From Streptomyces sp. BK239 (GTDB lineage Bacteria > Actinomycetota > Actinomycetes > Streptomycetales > Streptomycetaceae), in the NCBI RefSeq assembly GCF_004217285.1, contig NZ_SHKS01000011.1, positions 124,001 through 188,000 on the forward strand: a stretch of DNA of 64,000 bases. The letters run 5' to 3'. The position numbers and the translations under genes are program-made. The notes below the pieces were generated by a model. That model saw only the letters and a program-made list of their open reading frames with translations. It had not been told where the DNA came from and searched no databases. Of the stretch, positions 11,583-20,441 are shown piece after piece. Positions within the stretch are counted from its first letter, which is position 1. Every line of letters begins with the position of its first letter.

Positions 11583-12515
11583 ATGAAGCTCGTCTTCGCC
11601 GGCACCCCCGAGGTCGCCGTCCCCGCCCTGGACGCCCTGATCGCCTCCGGGCGGCACGAGGTGGCCGCCGTCGTCACGCGGCCCGACGCCCCGGCCGGGC
11701 GGGGACGGCGGCTGGTCGCCTCCCCGGTGGCCCAGCGGGCCGAGGAGGCCGGCATCGAGGTGCTCAAGCCGGCCAGGCCGAAGGAGCCGGAGTTCCTGGA
11801 GCGGCTCAGGGAGATCGCGCCGGACTGCTGTCCCGTCGTCGCCTACGGCGCGCTGCTCCCCAAGGTGGCCCTCGACATCCCGGCGCACGGCTGGGTCAAC
11901 CTGCACTTCTCGCTGCTGCCGGCCTGGCGGGGGGCCGCGCCCGTGCAGCACGCCGTGATGGCGGGGGACGAGATCACCGGCGCCTCCACGTTCCTCATCG
12001 AGGAGGGGCTGGACTCGGGGCCCGTCTACGGGACGGTGACGGAGGAGGTCCGCGCCACCGACACCAGCGGGGACCTGCTGACGCGGCTCGCCTTCGCGGG
12101 CGCCGGTCTCCTCGCGGCGACGATGGACGGGGTCGAGGACGGCACTCTGAAGGCCGTGCCGCAACCGCAGGACGGTGTCACCCTCGCCCCGAAGATCACC
12201 GTGGAGGACGCGCGCGTCGACTGGGCCGCGCCGGCGCTGCGCGTCGACCGGGTCGTGCGGGGCTGCACGCCCGCGCCGGGCGCCTGGACGACGTTCCGGG
12301 GCGAGCGGCTGAAGCTGATCCAGGTGCGTCCGGTCCCGGGCCGCGACGACATCGCCCCCGGCGCGCTCGCCGTCGGCAAGAACAGCGTCCACGTGGGCAC
12401 CGGCTCGCACGCCGTCGAGCTGCTGTGGGTCCAGGCCCAGGGCAAGAAGCCGATGAGCGCGGCGGACTGGGCCCGCGGCGCCCGCATCACGGAGGGCGAG
12501 CACGTAGGCGGCTGA
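11583..12515 (+). CDS. fmt: Methionyl-tRNA formyltransferase
   Basis: This enzyme formylates initiator Met-tRNA using 10-formyltetrahydrofolate. The 310-residue product starts MKLVFAGTPEVAVPALDALI, the family's usual start, and has the catalytic region WVNLHFSLLPAWRGAAPVQH with the Asn and His residues and GLDSGPVYG containing the Asp. The C-terminal OB-fold tRNA-binding domain follows (VRGCTPAPGAWTTF). GAGAGG lies 12 bases upstream of the ATG. It is followed by rsmB after 125 bases, the conserved fmt-rsmB order. Confidence 0.96.
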   Translation: MKLVFAGTPEVAVPALDALIASGRHEVAAVVTRPDAPAGRGRRLVASPVAQRAEEAGIEVLKPARPKEPEFLERLREIAPDCCPVVAYGALLPKVALDIPAHGWVNLHFSLLPAWRGAAPVQHAVMAGDEITGASTFLIEEGLDSGPVYGTVTEEVRATDTSGDLLTRLAFAGAGLLAATMDGVEDGTLKAVPQPQDGVTLAPKITVEDARVDWAAPALRVDRVVRGCTPAPGAWTTFRGERLKLIQVRPVPGRDDIAPGALAVGKNSVHVGTGSHAVELLWVQAQGKKPMSAADWARGARITEGEHVGG

Positions 12516-12640
12516 GCCCCGGGCCCGACGGGCGGGGGCGCCGGCCCCGGCTTGGGCGGGCCCCGGCCCGCGGTCCGGGCCCGACGGGTGCCGCGTACGC
12601 TGGGGGAGTCTGGTTCACCTTCACCCGGAGCACCTTTTTC

Positions 12641-14065
12641 GTGAGCGATCAGCCCCGCCGTCCCCGGCCCCGTTCCACCGGCAAGCCCTACCGCCGGCCC
12701 CAGAAGGACCCCGTCCGCATCCTCGCGTTCGAGGCGCTGCGGGCCGTGGACGAGCGGGACGCGTACGCCAACCTCGTGCTGCCGCCGCTGCTGCGCAAGG
12801 CGCGCGAGGGCGGGGACTTCGACGGGCGGGACGCCGCGCTGGCCACCGAGCTGGTGTACGGGACGCTGCGGCGGCAGGGAACGTACGACGCCGTGATCGC
12901 GGCGTGCGTCGACCGGCCGCTCAGGGAGGTCGACCCGCCGGTGCTGGACGTGCTCAGCCTCGGCGCGCACCAGCTGCTCGGCACCCGCATCCCGACCCAC
13001 GCCGCCGTCTCCGCATCCGTCGAGCTCGCGCGGGTCGTGCTCGGGGACGGGCGGGCCAAGTTCGTCAACGCCGTGCTCCGCAAGGTGGCGCAGCACGACC
13101 TCGACACCTGGCTGGAGCAGGTCGCCCCGCCCTACGACGACGACCCCGAGGACCATCTCGCCGTCGTCCACTCGCACCCGAGATGGGTCGTCTCCGCGCT
13201 GTGGGACTCCCTCGGCGGCGGCCGCAACGGCATCGAGGACCTGCTGGAGGCCGACAACGAGCGGCCCGAGGTGACGCTGGTCGCCCGGCCCGGCCGGTCC
13301 ACCGTGGACGAGCTGCTGCGCGAGGAGGCCGCAGTGCCGGGCCGCTGGTCGCCGTACGCCGTGCGGCTGACCGAGGGCGGCGAGCCCGGGGCCGTCGACG
13401 CCGTGCGGGAGGGGCGGGCCGGCGTGCAGGACGAGGGCAGCCAGCTCGTCGCGCTCGCGCTCGCCGCCGCCCCACTGGACGGACGCGACGAGCGCTGGCT
13501 CGACGGCTGCGCCGGGCCCGGCGGCAAGGCCGCGCTGCTGGCGGCCCTCGCGGCCGAGCGCGGGGCGCTGCTCCTCGCCTCCGAGAAGCAGCCGCACCGG
13601 GCGGGCCTGGTGGCGAAGGCACTGGACGGCAACCCGGGCCCGTACCAGGTCATCGCGGCCGACGGGACCCGCCCGCCGTGGCGGCCCGGCTCCTTCGACC
13701 GGGTGCTGGTGGACGTGCCCTGCACCGGCCTCGGCGCCCTGCGCCGCCGGCCCGAGGCGCGGTGGCGGCGCCGGCCGGAGGACCTGGAGGGCTTCGCGCC
13801 CCTCCAGCGGGGGCTGCTGAGCTCCGCGCTGGAGTCCGTGCGCGTCGGCGGCGTCGTCGGCTACGCCACCTGCTCGCCGCACCTCGCCGAGACCCGCGCC
13901 GTCGTCGCCGACGTCCTCAAGCAGCACCCCGGGGCCGAGCTGATCGACGCCCGCCCCCTGCTCCCGGACGTACCGGCCCTCGGCGACGGCCCCGACGTCC
14001 AGCTCTGGCCCCACATGCACGGCACGGACGCCATGTACCTGGCGATCCTGCGCCGCACCGCCTGA
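12641..14065 (+). CDS. rsmB: 16S rRNA cytosine-967 C5 methyltransferase RsmB
   Basis: RsmB (Sun/Fmu) methylates cytosine 967 of 16S rRNA. The 474-residue product has an N-terminal NusB-like RNA-binding domain (ILAFEALRAVDERDAYANLV) and a C-terminal SAM-dependent methyltransferase with motif I CAGPGGKAALLAAL and the paired active-site cysteines in DVPCTGLG and GYATCSPH. GTG at 12641 follows CGGAG; the reading frame extends far upstream only because of the GC bias. Its place after fmt is conserved. Confidence 0.94.
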   Translation: MSDQPRRPRPRSTGKPYRRPQKDPVRILAFEALRAVDERDAYANLVLPPLLRKAREGGDFDGRDAALATELVYGTLRRQGTYDAVIAACVDRPLREVDPPVLDVLSLGAHQLLGTRIPTHAAVSASVELARVVLGDGRAKFVNAVLRKVAQHDLDTWLEQVAPPYDDDPEDHLAVVHSHPRWVVSALWDSLGGGRNGIEDLLEADNERPEVTLVARPGRSTVDELLREEAAVPGRWSPYAVRLTEGGEPGAVDAVREGRAGVQDEGSQLVALALAAAPLDGRDERWLDGCAGPGGKAALLAALAAERGALLLASEKQPHRAGLVAKALDGNPGPYQVIAADGTRPPWRPGSFDRVLVDVPCTGLGALRRRPEARWRRRPEDLEGFAPLQRGLLSSALESVRVGGVVGYATCSPHLAETRAVVADVLKQHPGAELIDARPLLPDVPALGDGPDVQLWPHMHGTDAMYLAILRRTA

Positions 14066-14165
14066 CGCCGGACGGGGACCCGCTCCGTGCCCACGGCCGG
14101 CCCCACGGGGACCAGCGACCGGACCGGTGCCACCAACCCCCGGAGGGCATGGCAGGCTTGGAGGC

Positions 14166-14852
14166 ATGGCCGCGCAGATCAACCCCAGCATCCTGTCCGC
14201 CGACTTCGCCCGCCTCGCGGACGAGGCGAAGGCGGTGGAAGGAGCCGACTGGCTCCACGTCGACGTCATGGACAACCATTTCGTCCCGAACCTCACGCTC
14301 GGCGTGCCCGTGGTGGAGTCCCTGGCCCGGGCGACGGACACCCCGCTGGACTGCCACCTCATGATCGAGGACCCCGACCGCTGGGCCCCGCAGTACGTCG
14401 AGGCGGGCGCCTCGTCGGTCACCTTCCACGTGGAGGCGGCCGCCGCGCCCGTCCGCCTCGCCCGCGAGATCAGGGCGAAGGGCGCCCGCGCGTCCATGGC
14501 GCTCAAGCCCGCCACGCCCATCGAGCCGTACGAGGACCTGCTGCCCGAGCTGGACATGCTGCTGATCATGACGGTGGAGCCGGGCTTCGGGGGGCAGGCG
14601 TTCCTCGACATCATGCTGCCCAAGATCCGCCGCACCCGGGAGCTGATCGGCAAGCACGGCCTGCAGCTGTGGCTCCAGGTGGACGGCGGTGTCTCGGCCT
14701 CGACGATCGAGCGGTGCGCGGAAGCCGGCGCCGACGTGTTCGTGGCCGGGTCGGCGGTCTACGGCGCCGAGGACCCGGCCGAAGCGGTACGTGCATTGCG
14801 CACGCAGGCGGAAGCGGCCACCGCCAAGGCCTCCTGGGCGTGCGACCACTGA
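14166..14852 (+). CDS. rpe: Ribulose-phosphate 3-epimerase
   Basis: This enzyme interconverts ribulose-5-phosphate and xylulose-5-phosphate in the pentose phosphate pathway. The 228-residue TIM barrel shows INPSILSADFARL, the metal-binding HVDVMDNHFVPN, DCHLMIEDP and TVEPGFGGQAF with the catalytic aspartate in QVDGGV. The ATG at 14166 has GGAGG immediately before it, unusually close, so initiation may be weak or the mRNA may be read in another way. The next gene is a SorC-type sugar regulator. Confidence 0.95.
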   Translation: MAAQINPSILSADFARLADEAKAVEGADWLHVDVMDNHFVPNLTLGVPVVESLARATDTPLDCHLMIEDPDRWAPQYVEAGASSVTFHVEAAAAPVRLAREIRAKGARASMALKPATPIEPYEDLLPELDMLLIMTVEPGFGGQAFLDIMLPKIRRTRELIGKHGLQLWLQVDGGVSASTIERCAEAGADVFVAGSAVYGAEDPAEAVRALRTQAEAATAKASWACDH

Positions 14853-14953
14853 GCCACAGGTACGTGAACGGCTTTCATCGGGACTGATCGAATGCGCCGG
14901 ATCTGCAAGGATGAACGGCGAATCCAAGTGTGAACAGCAGTGAGGAGATCGCC

Positions 14954-15973
14954 GTGTCGGGTATGTCGGCGGGCCGGTCAGCCATGCGGATGGGACCCGC
15001 TGAGCTGGTGCAGGCGGCGGCCATGGCCCGCCGCTTCTACCTCGAGGGCAAGTCCAAGATCCAGATCGCGGAGGAGTTCGGCGTCAGCCGCTTCAAGGTG
15101 GCCCGGGTCCTGGAAACCGCTCTCGAACGGGATCTCGTGCGCATCGAGATCCGTGTGCCGGCCGAACTGGACGCCGAGCGCTCCGACGCGCTCCGCGCCC
15201 GCTACGGCCTCAGGCACGCCGTCGTGGTCGAGTCCCCGGCGGACGTCGAGGAGTCGCCCGACCCGGAGAACCTGGGAGAAGTGGCCGCCGACCTGCTCGG
15301 CGAACTCGTCAACGAGGGGGACGTCCTGGGCCTGGCCTGGGGCCGCTCCACCATCCATATGGCGGCGGCGCTGGACCGGCTGCCTCCGTGCACGGTGGTG
15401 CAGCTGACCGGCGTGTACGACGCCGGGACCGCCGAGCGCGGCTCGGTCGAGGCCGTCCGCCGCGCGGCCCAGGTGTCCGGCGGCGACGCGCACCCCATCT
15501 ACGCGCCGATGCTGCTGCCGGACGCCGCCACCGCGGCCGCGCTGCGCCACCAGACGGGGATCGCCCGGGCCTTCGAGTACTTCGACAAGGTCACGGTCGC
15601 CTGCGTCTCCATCGGCTCCTGGGAGCCGGGCATCTCCACGGTGCACGACATGCTCAGCGACGAGGAACGCGGCCACTACGCCTCGCTCGGCGTCGCCGCC
15701 GAGATGTCAGCGCACCTCTTCGACGCGGACGGCCGCCGGGTCGGGCGCGATCTGGGCGAGCGGTGCATCACCGTCAAGGCCGACCAGCTCCGCCGCGTCC
15801 CCGAGGTCGTCGCGATCGCGGGCGGGCAGCGCAAGGCGGCCGCGATCGACGCGGTGCTGCGGTCCGGGCTCGTCACCAGCCTGGTGACGGACACCTCGGC
15901 CGCGGACTATTTGATGACGGCCGGACCGATGCCGAAACCGGCCCTCAACCGCACCGATCCCGACGGTTCCTGA
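14954..15973 (+). CDS. SorC/DeoR-type sugar-binding transcriptional regulator
   Basis: The 339-residue product has an N-terminal helix-turn-helix (ARRFYLEGKSKIQIAEEFG with VSRFKVARVLETA) and a C-terminal SorC sugar-phosphate-binding domain (DVLGLAWGRSTIHMAAAL, VVQLTGVYD, VACVSIGSW, GERCITVKADQLRRVPEVVA). Such proteins sense phosphorylated sugars and control carbohydrate genes. GTG at 14954 has GGAG seven bases upstream; another GTG at 14930 in frame has no such signal. It follows rpe by about 100 bases, so a link to pentose phosphates is possible, but the effector cannot be read from sequence. Confidence 0.88.
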   Translation: MSGMSAGRSAMRMGPAELVQAAAMARRFYLEGKSKIQIAEEFGVSRFKVARVLETALERDLVRIEIRVPAELDAERSDALRARYGLRHAVVVESPADVEESPDPENLGEVAADLLGELVNEGDVLGLAWGRSTIHMAAALDRLPPCTVVQLTGVYDAGTAERGSVEAVRRAAQVSGGDAHPIYAPMLLPDAATAAALRHQTGIARAFEYFDKVTVACVSIGSWEPGISTVHDMLSDEERGHYASLGVAAEMSAHLFDADGRRVGRDLGERCITVKADQLRRVPEVVAIAGGQRKAAAIDAVLRSGLVTSLVTDTSAADYLMTAGPMPKPALNRTDPDGS

Positions 15974-16013
15974 CGTAACGTCAGACACGGGGACGGCCGG
16001 GCGGCCGTCCCCG
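15970..16013 (+). terminator. Palindrome and hairpin after the SorC gene
   Basis: CTGACGTAACGTCAG (15970-15984) is a perfect 15-base palindrome that includes the stop codon. It is followed by a perfect 11-bp stem (CGGGGACGGCC with GGCCGTCCCCG, 15988-16013, loop GGGC) that looks like a terminator. Confidence 0.6.
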
Positions 16014-16050
16014 GAACCGGAGACCACGACTCGCGCAGGGCGGTGCCTGG

Positions 16051-16356
16051 ATGACGGATCACGTGCTCACGCTGGACCTCGACGGCGTCGAGGACAAGGC
16101 CGACCTGATGGACCGCTGCGTCCGCGACCTCGAGCTGCCCGACCGGTTCGGGCGCAACTGGGACGCCCTCGCCGACAGCCTCGGCGACCTGCCCGCCCGC
16201 CCCGACACCGAGGGCGTGCTCGTCGTCGTACGGAACTGGACGCCGTACGCGAAGGCGCGGCCGGAGGAGTGGGAGATCGCGCAGGCGGTGTTCTCCTCGG
16301 CGGTGGACCGGGCGCCCGCCCTCTCCGTGGTGCTGGCCCTCGGACGATCCTCCTAA
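16051..16356 (+). CDS. Barstar family protein
   Basis: This 101-residue protein matches the barstar family, named for the inhibitor of the ribonuclease barnase: LDLDGVEDKADLMDRCVRDL is the N-terminal strand and helix, and RFGRNWDALADSLGDL is the barstar signature. No barnase-type ribonuclease is encoded within 15 kb on either side, so the partner is unknown. Streptomyces genomes often carry solitary barstar-like genes; the protein may inhibit an RNase elsewhere or do something else. It lies between the SorC regulator and guaB1 on the same strand, separated from the former by a hairpin. Confidence 0.88.
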   Translation: MTDHVLTLDLDGVEDKADLMDRCVRDLELPDRFGRNWDALADSLGDLPARPDTEGVLVVVRNWTPYAKARPEEWEIAQAVFSSAVDRAPALSVVLALGRSS

Positions 16357-16487
16357 CGGCGGCGCGGATCCCCTGGACGATCCGACCGGGCGGCGTGCCA
16401 CGGGCCCCGTGGGAGAATGAAGTACGTGCTTCTCCCCCCTGGCTACCTGCCCGGGGGTCACCTCTGATCGACCGGGATGTGCAGCAC

Positions 16488-17927
16488 GTGCGTTTCCTCA
16501 ACGACATCCAGCCCGCCCACGACCTGACCTACGACGACGTCTTCATGGTGCCGAGCCGCAGTGCCGTGGGCTCGCGGCAGGGCGTGGACCTCAGCTCACC
16601 GGACGGCACGGGCACCACGATCCCGCTGGTCGTCGCCAACATGACCGCCGTCGCCGGCCGCCGCATGGCCGAGACCGTGGCCCGGCGAGGCGGACTCGTC
16701 GTCATACCGCAGGACATCCCCCTCGACGTCGTCACCGACGTCATCTCCTGGGTGAAGGGCCGCCACCTGGTCCTGGACACCCCCATCGTGCTCGCGCCCC
16801 ACCAGACCGTCGCCGACGCGCTGGCCCTGCTGCCCAAGCGCGCCCACAATGCGGGCGTCGTCGTCGACGCGGACGGCCGCCCCGTCGGCGTCGTCACCGA
16901 CGCGGACCTCACCGGCGTGGACCGCTTCACACAGCTCAGCGAGGTCATGTCCAAGGACCTGCTGCTGCTCGACGCGGACATCGACCCGCGTGAGGCCTTC
17001 AACACCCTCGACCGCCGCAACCGGCGCTACGCCCCCGCCGTGGACTCCGAGGGCCGGCTCGCCGGCATCCTCACCCGCAAGGGCGCCCTGCGCGCGACGC
17101 TGTACACGCCGGCCACCGACGCCGAGGGCAGGCTGCGGATCGCCGCCGCCGTCGGGATCAACGGCGACTTCGCCGAGAAGGCCAAGCTGCTGCTCGACGC
17201 GGGCGTGGACACGCTCGTCATCGACACCGCGCACGGCCACCAGGAGTCGATGATCAACGCCGTCCGGCTGGTGCGCGACCTGGACCCCCGAGTCCCGATC
17301 GTCGCGGGCAACATCGTCTCCGCCGAGGGCGTCAGGGACCTGATCGAGGCGGGCGCCGACATCGTCAAGGTCGGTGTCGGACCCGGCGCCATGTGCACCA
17401 CCCGCATGATGACCGGCGTCGGCCGGCCGCAGTTCTCCGCCGTCCTGGAGTGCGCGGCCGAGGCGCGCCGCCACGGCAAGCACGTGTGGGCCGACGGCGG
17501 CGTCCGCCACCCGCGCGACGTGGCGATGGCCCTGGCGGCCGGCGCGTCCAACGTGATGGTCGGCTCCTGGTTCGCCGGCACCTACGAGTCCCCCGGGGAC
17601 CTCCAGCACGACGCGGACGGCCGCGCCTACAAGGAGTCCTTCGGCATGGCCTCCGCGCGCGCGGTCCGCAACCGCACCGCCGAGGAGTCGGCCTACGACC
17701 GCGCCCGCAAGGCGCTGTTCGAGGAGGGCATCTCCACCTCCCGCATGTTCCTCGACCCGGCCCGCCCGGGCGTCGAGGACCTGATCGACTCGATCATCGC
17801 GGGCGTACGCTCCTCCTGCACCTACGCCGGCGCGGGTTCCCTGGCGGAGTTCGCCGCGAACGCCGTCGTCGGCGTCCAGAGCGCGGCGGGCTACGCGGAG
17901 GGCAAGCCGCTGCACGCCAGCTGGTAG
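16488..17927 (+). CDS. guaB1: GuaB1 family IMP dehydrogenase-related protein, likely GMP reductase
   Basis: The 479-residue product belongs to the IMPDH/GMPR family: a TIM barrel interrupted by a CBS pair (roughly residues 95-215). The catalytic loop reads GPGAMCTTRMMTGVGRPQ with the nucleophilic cysteine near residue 303. The MMTGVG part resembles GMP reductases (KTGVG) more than IMP dehydrogenases. GuaB1 of mycobacteria was shown to be a CBS-containing GMP reductase, so conversion of GMP to IMP is the likely reaction here; that is inference from family, not direct proof. GTG at 16488 starts VRFLNDIQPAHDLTYDDV, the typical beginning; the frame is open further upstream inside the barstar gene. 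Confidence 0.88.
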   Translation: MRFLNDIQPAHDLTYDDVFMVPSRSAVGSRQGVDLSSPDGTGTTIPLVVANMTAVAGRRMAETVARRGGLVVIPQDIPLDVVTDVISWVKGRHLVLDTPIVLAPHQTVADALALLPKRAHNAGVVVDADGRPVGVVTDADLTGVDRFTQLSEVMSKDLLLLDADIDPREAFNTLDRRNRRYAPAVDSEGRLAGILTRKGALRATLYTPATDAEGRLRIAAAVGINGDFAEKAKLLLDAGVDTLVIDTAHGHQESMINAVRLVRDLDPRVPIVAGNIVSAEGVRDLIEAGADIVKVGVGPGAMCTTRMMTGVGRPQFSAVLECAAEARRHGKHVWADGGVRHPRDVAMALAAGASNVMVGSWFAGTYESPGDLQHDADGRAYKESFGMASARAVRNRTAEESAYDRARKALFEEGISTSRMFLDPARPGVEDLIDSIIAGVRSSCTYAGAGSLAEFAANAVVGVQSAAGYAEGKPLHASW

Positions 17928-17954
17928 CTCCGCAGGCGGGGCCGGATTTCGGGT

Positions 17955-17996
17955 GCGGGGAGGCTGTGGCTGGTCGCGCAGTTCCCCGCGCCCCTC
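17955..17996. repeat. Dispersed Streptomyces intergenic repeat
   Basis: The segment 17965-17996 (TGTGGCTGGTCGCGCAGTTC continuing with CCCGCGCCCCT) is a sequence I recall as occurring many times between genes in Streptomyces genomes. GCGGGG at 17955 and CCCCGC at 17984 can pair to make a hairpin. It lies just after guaB1. Confidence 0.5.
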
Positions 17997-18016
17997 AGGG
18001 TGCCCTCGGGCAGCCT

Positions 18017-18078
18017 GCAACAGATGTGCAACCTCGTCGCCAGGAACGCAACGATTCTGTGTGTGCGCGCATGGTTGC
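18017..18078. promoter_or_regulatory. Cluster of GCAAC motifs before the APC permease
   Basis: GCAAC occurs at 18017, 18028 and 18048 on the + strand and at 18074-18078 on the - strand. The first three are 11 and 20 bases apart, close to whole helical turns. The third reads GCAACGATTC and resembles copies upstream of davA. Phased weak repeats are typical of Lrp/AsnC regulators, and such a gene follows the permease. Confidence 0.4.
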
Positions 18079-18222
18079 TGCATTACACCTGCGACGTCCC
18101 GGGTCATAGTGTCGTGCGCTGTACGTGGCGTGGCGGGGACCCCGCTCGGTGGGTTCCTGCCCGGTGCAGGTGTGCCCGCGCGGTCCCCTCGCGTCGAGAG
18201 GCAGCGACGAAGGAGTCAGAGC

Positions 18223-19710
18223 GTGCTCGACCATGGCGCACCCCCCGACCACCGCACCCAGGCCGCCCCGCCGCCCCCGGGTCCGGTCGCCGGTCTGATG
18301 CGGCGCAAGCCCGTGGAACGCCTGGTGGCGGAAGGCGGTCAGGGTGAGGGAGGGGCCCTGCGGCGCTCCCTCGGCCTCTGGCAGCTGACCATGATCAGCA
18401 TCGGCGCCACGCTGGGCACCGGCATCTTCGTCGTCCTCGGCGAGGCCGTACCCAAGGCCGGCCCCGCCGTGACCCTCTCCTTCGTGATCGCCGGCCTCAC
18501 CGCCCTGTTCTCGGCGCTGTCCTACGCCGAGCTCGCGGGCGCCATCCCGGTCGCCGGCTCCTCGTACTCGTACGCGTACGCAACGATGGGCGAACTCGTC
18601 GCCTGGGTCTGCGGCTGGTGCCTCGTCCTGGAGTACGGCGTGTCGGTGGCCGCCGTCGCCGTCGGCTGGGGCGAGTACCTCAACGAACTGCTCGACGGCA
18701 CCCTCGGCGTCACCATCCCGGCCGCGCTGTCCGCCCCGCCGGGCGACGGAGGCGTGTTCAACCTGCCCGCCCTCGTCGTCGTCCTGCTGGCCATGGCGTT
18801 CCTGCTCGGCGGGGCCCGGGAGTCCGCCCGCGCCAACACCGTCATGGTCGTCGTGAAGATCGCCGCGCTGGTGATGTTCTGCGCGATCGGCGTCCAGGGC
18901 TTCCGCTCGGGCAACTACGAGAACTTCATGCCGCTCGGCATGACGGGCGTCAGCGCGGCGGCGGCGACGCTGTTCTTCTCGTACATCGGCTTCGACGCTG
19001 CCTCCACCGCCGGCGAGGAGGCGAAGAACGCCCAGCGCGACCTGCCCCGCGCGATCATGCTTTCCCTGGTCATCGTGACGGCGCTGTACGTCCTCGTCGC
19101 CGCCGTCGCCGTCGGCGCCCGGCCCTGGCGGAGCTTCAACGACTCCGAGGCCGCGCTCGCCCAGATCATGCGGGACGTCACCGGGCAGACCTTCTGGGGC
19201 ACCCTGCTGGCGTTCTGCGCCGTCGTCGCTATCGCCAGCGTCGTCCTGACCGTGCTCTACGGCCAGACGCGGGTCCTCTTCGCGATGTCCCGCGACGGAC
19301 TCGTGCCCAAGGTGTTCTCCCGCGTCCACCCGAGGACCGGCGCGCCCCGCGCCAACACGCTGATCGTCTCCCTGTTCTGCGGCGTCCTCGCCGCCGCCGT
19401 CCCGCTCGGGCAGCTCGCCGACGCCACCAGCATCGGCACCCTGTTCGCCTTCGCGCTGGTCAACGTCGCCGTCGTCGTCCTGCGCCGGACGCGCCCGCAG
19501 ATGTCCCGCACCTTCCGGGTCCCGCTCTCGCCGTTTCTGCCCGTTCTGGGCTTCGCCTTCTGCGTCTGGATGATGGGCAGCCTGTCCGCGATCACCTGGG
19601 TGGTCTTCGGCGTCTGGATGGCCGTCGGGCTCGTGTTCTACTTCCTTTACGGCTACCGCCGCTCCCGTCTCGCACCGCAAGCAGCGTCAGCTGCGTCAGA
19701 AGTGAAGTGA
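18223..19710 (+). CDS. APC superfamily amino acid permease (CAT type)
   Basis: The 495-residue product is an inner membrane amino acid transporter of the cationic amino acid transporter type. The first helix carries MISIGATLGTGIFVVLGEAV, the substrate-binding motif of APC proteins; about 12 membrane helices follow, with FSYIGFDAASTAGEEAKNAQ and RVLFAMSRDGLVP, both typical of the CAT subfamily. GTG at 18223 follows AAGGAG at seven bases. It is followed after 10 bases by an Lrp regulator and then by an MFS gene and davAB, so lysine or another cationic amino acid is a plausible substrate; this is inferred from context. Confidence 0.88.
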   Translation: MLDHGAPPDHRTQAAPPPPGPVAGLMRRKPVERLVAEGGQGEGGALRRSLGLWQLTMISIGATLGTGIFVVLGEAVPKAGPAVTLSFVIAGLTALFSALSYAELAGAIPVAGSSYSYAYATMGELVAWVCGWCLVLEYGVSVAAVAVGWGEYLNELLDGTLGVTIPAALSAPPGDGGVFNLPALVVVLLAMAFLLGGARESARANTVMVVVKIAALVMFCAIGVQGFRSGNYENFMPLGMTGVSAAAATLFFSYIGFDAASTAGEEAKNAQRDLPRAIMLSLVIVTALYVLVAAVAVGARPWRSFNDSEAALAQIMRDVTGQTFWGTLLAFCAVVAIASVVLTVLYGQTRVLFAMSRDGLVPKVFSRVHPRTGAPRANTLIVSLFCGVLAAAVPLGQLADATSIGTLFAFALVNVAVVVLRRTRPQMSRTFRVPLSPFLPVLGFAFCVWMMGSLSAITWVVFGVWMAVGLVFYFLYGYRRSRLAPQAASAASEVK

Positions 19711-19720
19711 ACCAACCGCC

Positions 19721-20173
19721 GTGCTGAACGATCTCGACGAACGCATCGTGCACGCCCTCGCCGAGGACGCCCGCCGCTCCTACGCGGACATCGGCCAGCT
19801 GGTCGGCCTCTCCGCCCCCGCCGTGAAACGGCGCGTGGACCGGCTGCGCGCCACCGGGGCCATCACCGGCTTCACCGTCCGCGTCGACCCGGCGGCGCTC
19901 GGCTGGGAGACCGAGGGGTTCGTCGAGATCTACTGTCGGCGCAACACCTCCCCGGAGACCATCCAGCGGGGCCTGGAGCGCTACCAGGAGGTCGTCGCCG
20001 CGTCCACCGTCACCGGGGACGCGGACGCGGTGGCCCAGGTCTTCGCGGCCGACATGCGCCACTTCGAACGCGTGCTGGAACGCATCGCGGGCGAGCCGTT
20101 CGTGGAGCGCACCAAGTCGGTGCTGGTCCTGTCCCCGCTCCTGAGACGCTTCTCGTCGGGCTCCCCGACGTGA
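19721..20173 (+). CDS. Lrp/AsnC family transcriptional regulator
   Basis: The 150-residue protein has the N-terminal AsnC helix-turn-helix (DERIVHALAEDARRSYADIG and LSAPAVKRRVDRLRATGAI) and the C-terminal RAM ligand-binding domain (TVRVDPAALGWETEGFVEIY, VTGDADAVAQVF). Lrp proteins form octamers that wrap DNA and respond to amino acids. It starts with GTG only 10 bases after the permease and is probably cotranscribed with it. It is the best candidate to bind the GCAAC clusters before the permease and before davA. Confidence 0.93.
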   Translation: MLNDLDERIVHALAEDARRSYADIGQLVGLSAPAVKRRVDRLRATGAITGFTVRVDPAALGWETEGFVEIYCRRNTSPETIQRGLERYQEVVAASTVTGDADAVAQVFAADMRHFERVLERIAGEPFVERTKSVLVLSPLLRRFSSGSPT

Positions 20174-20441
20174 CGCCGGCCGCCGGGCCGGGCTGAGCCG
20201 TGGGGCGGGGCCGCCGGGTCGACCGCCGCGAGGCCCAGCCCGGCACCGCCGGTGCCCGACCGCCGGCCGCGCGACGCTCACGCGGATCGCGCGGGTCGGG
20301 GAAATTCCGGTGGCCGGCAGGTCGGTCGGGGCTAGCATCGGCTTCATGACCTGGCGACATTGATCCACCGCTCACGCCTCCCGAGGGCCGCCTCGGACGC
20401 CGTGTCCACGACGTCCGAACCGCCCCCTCCGGGAAGGCCCC

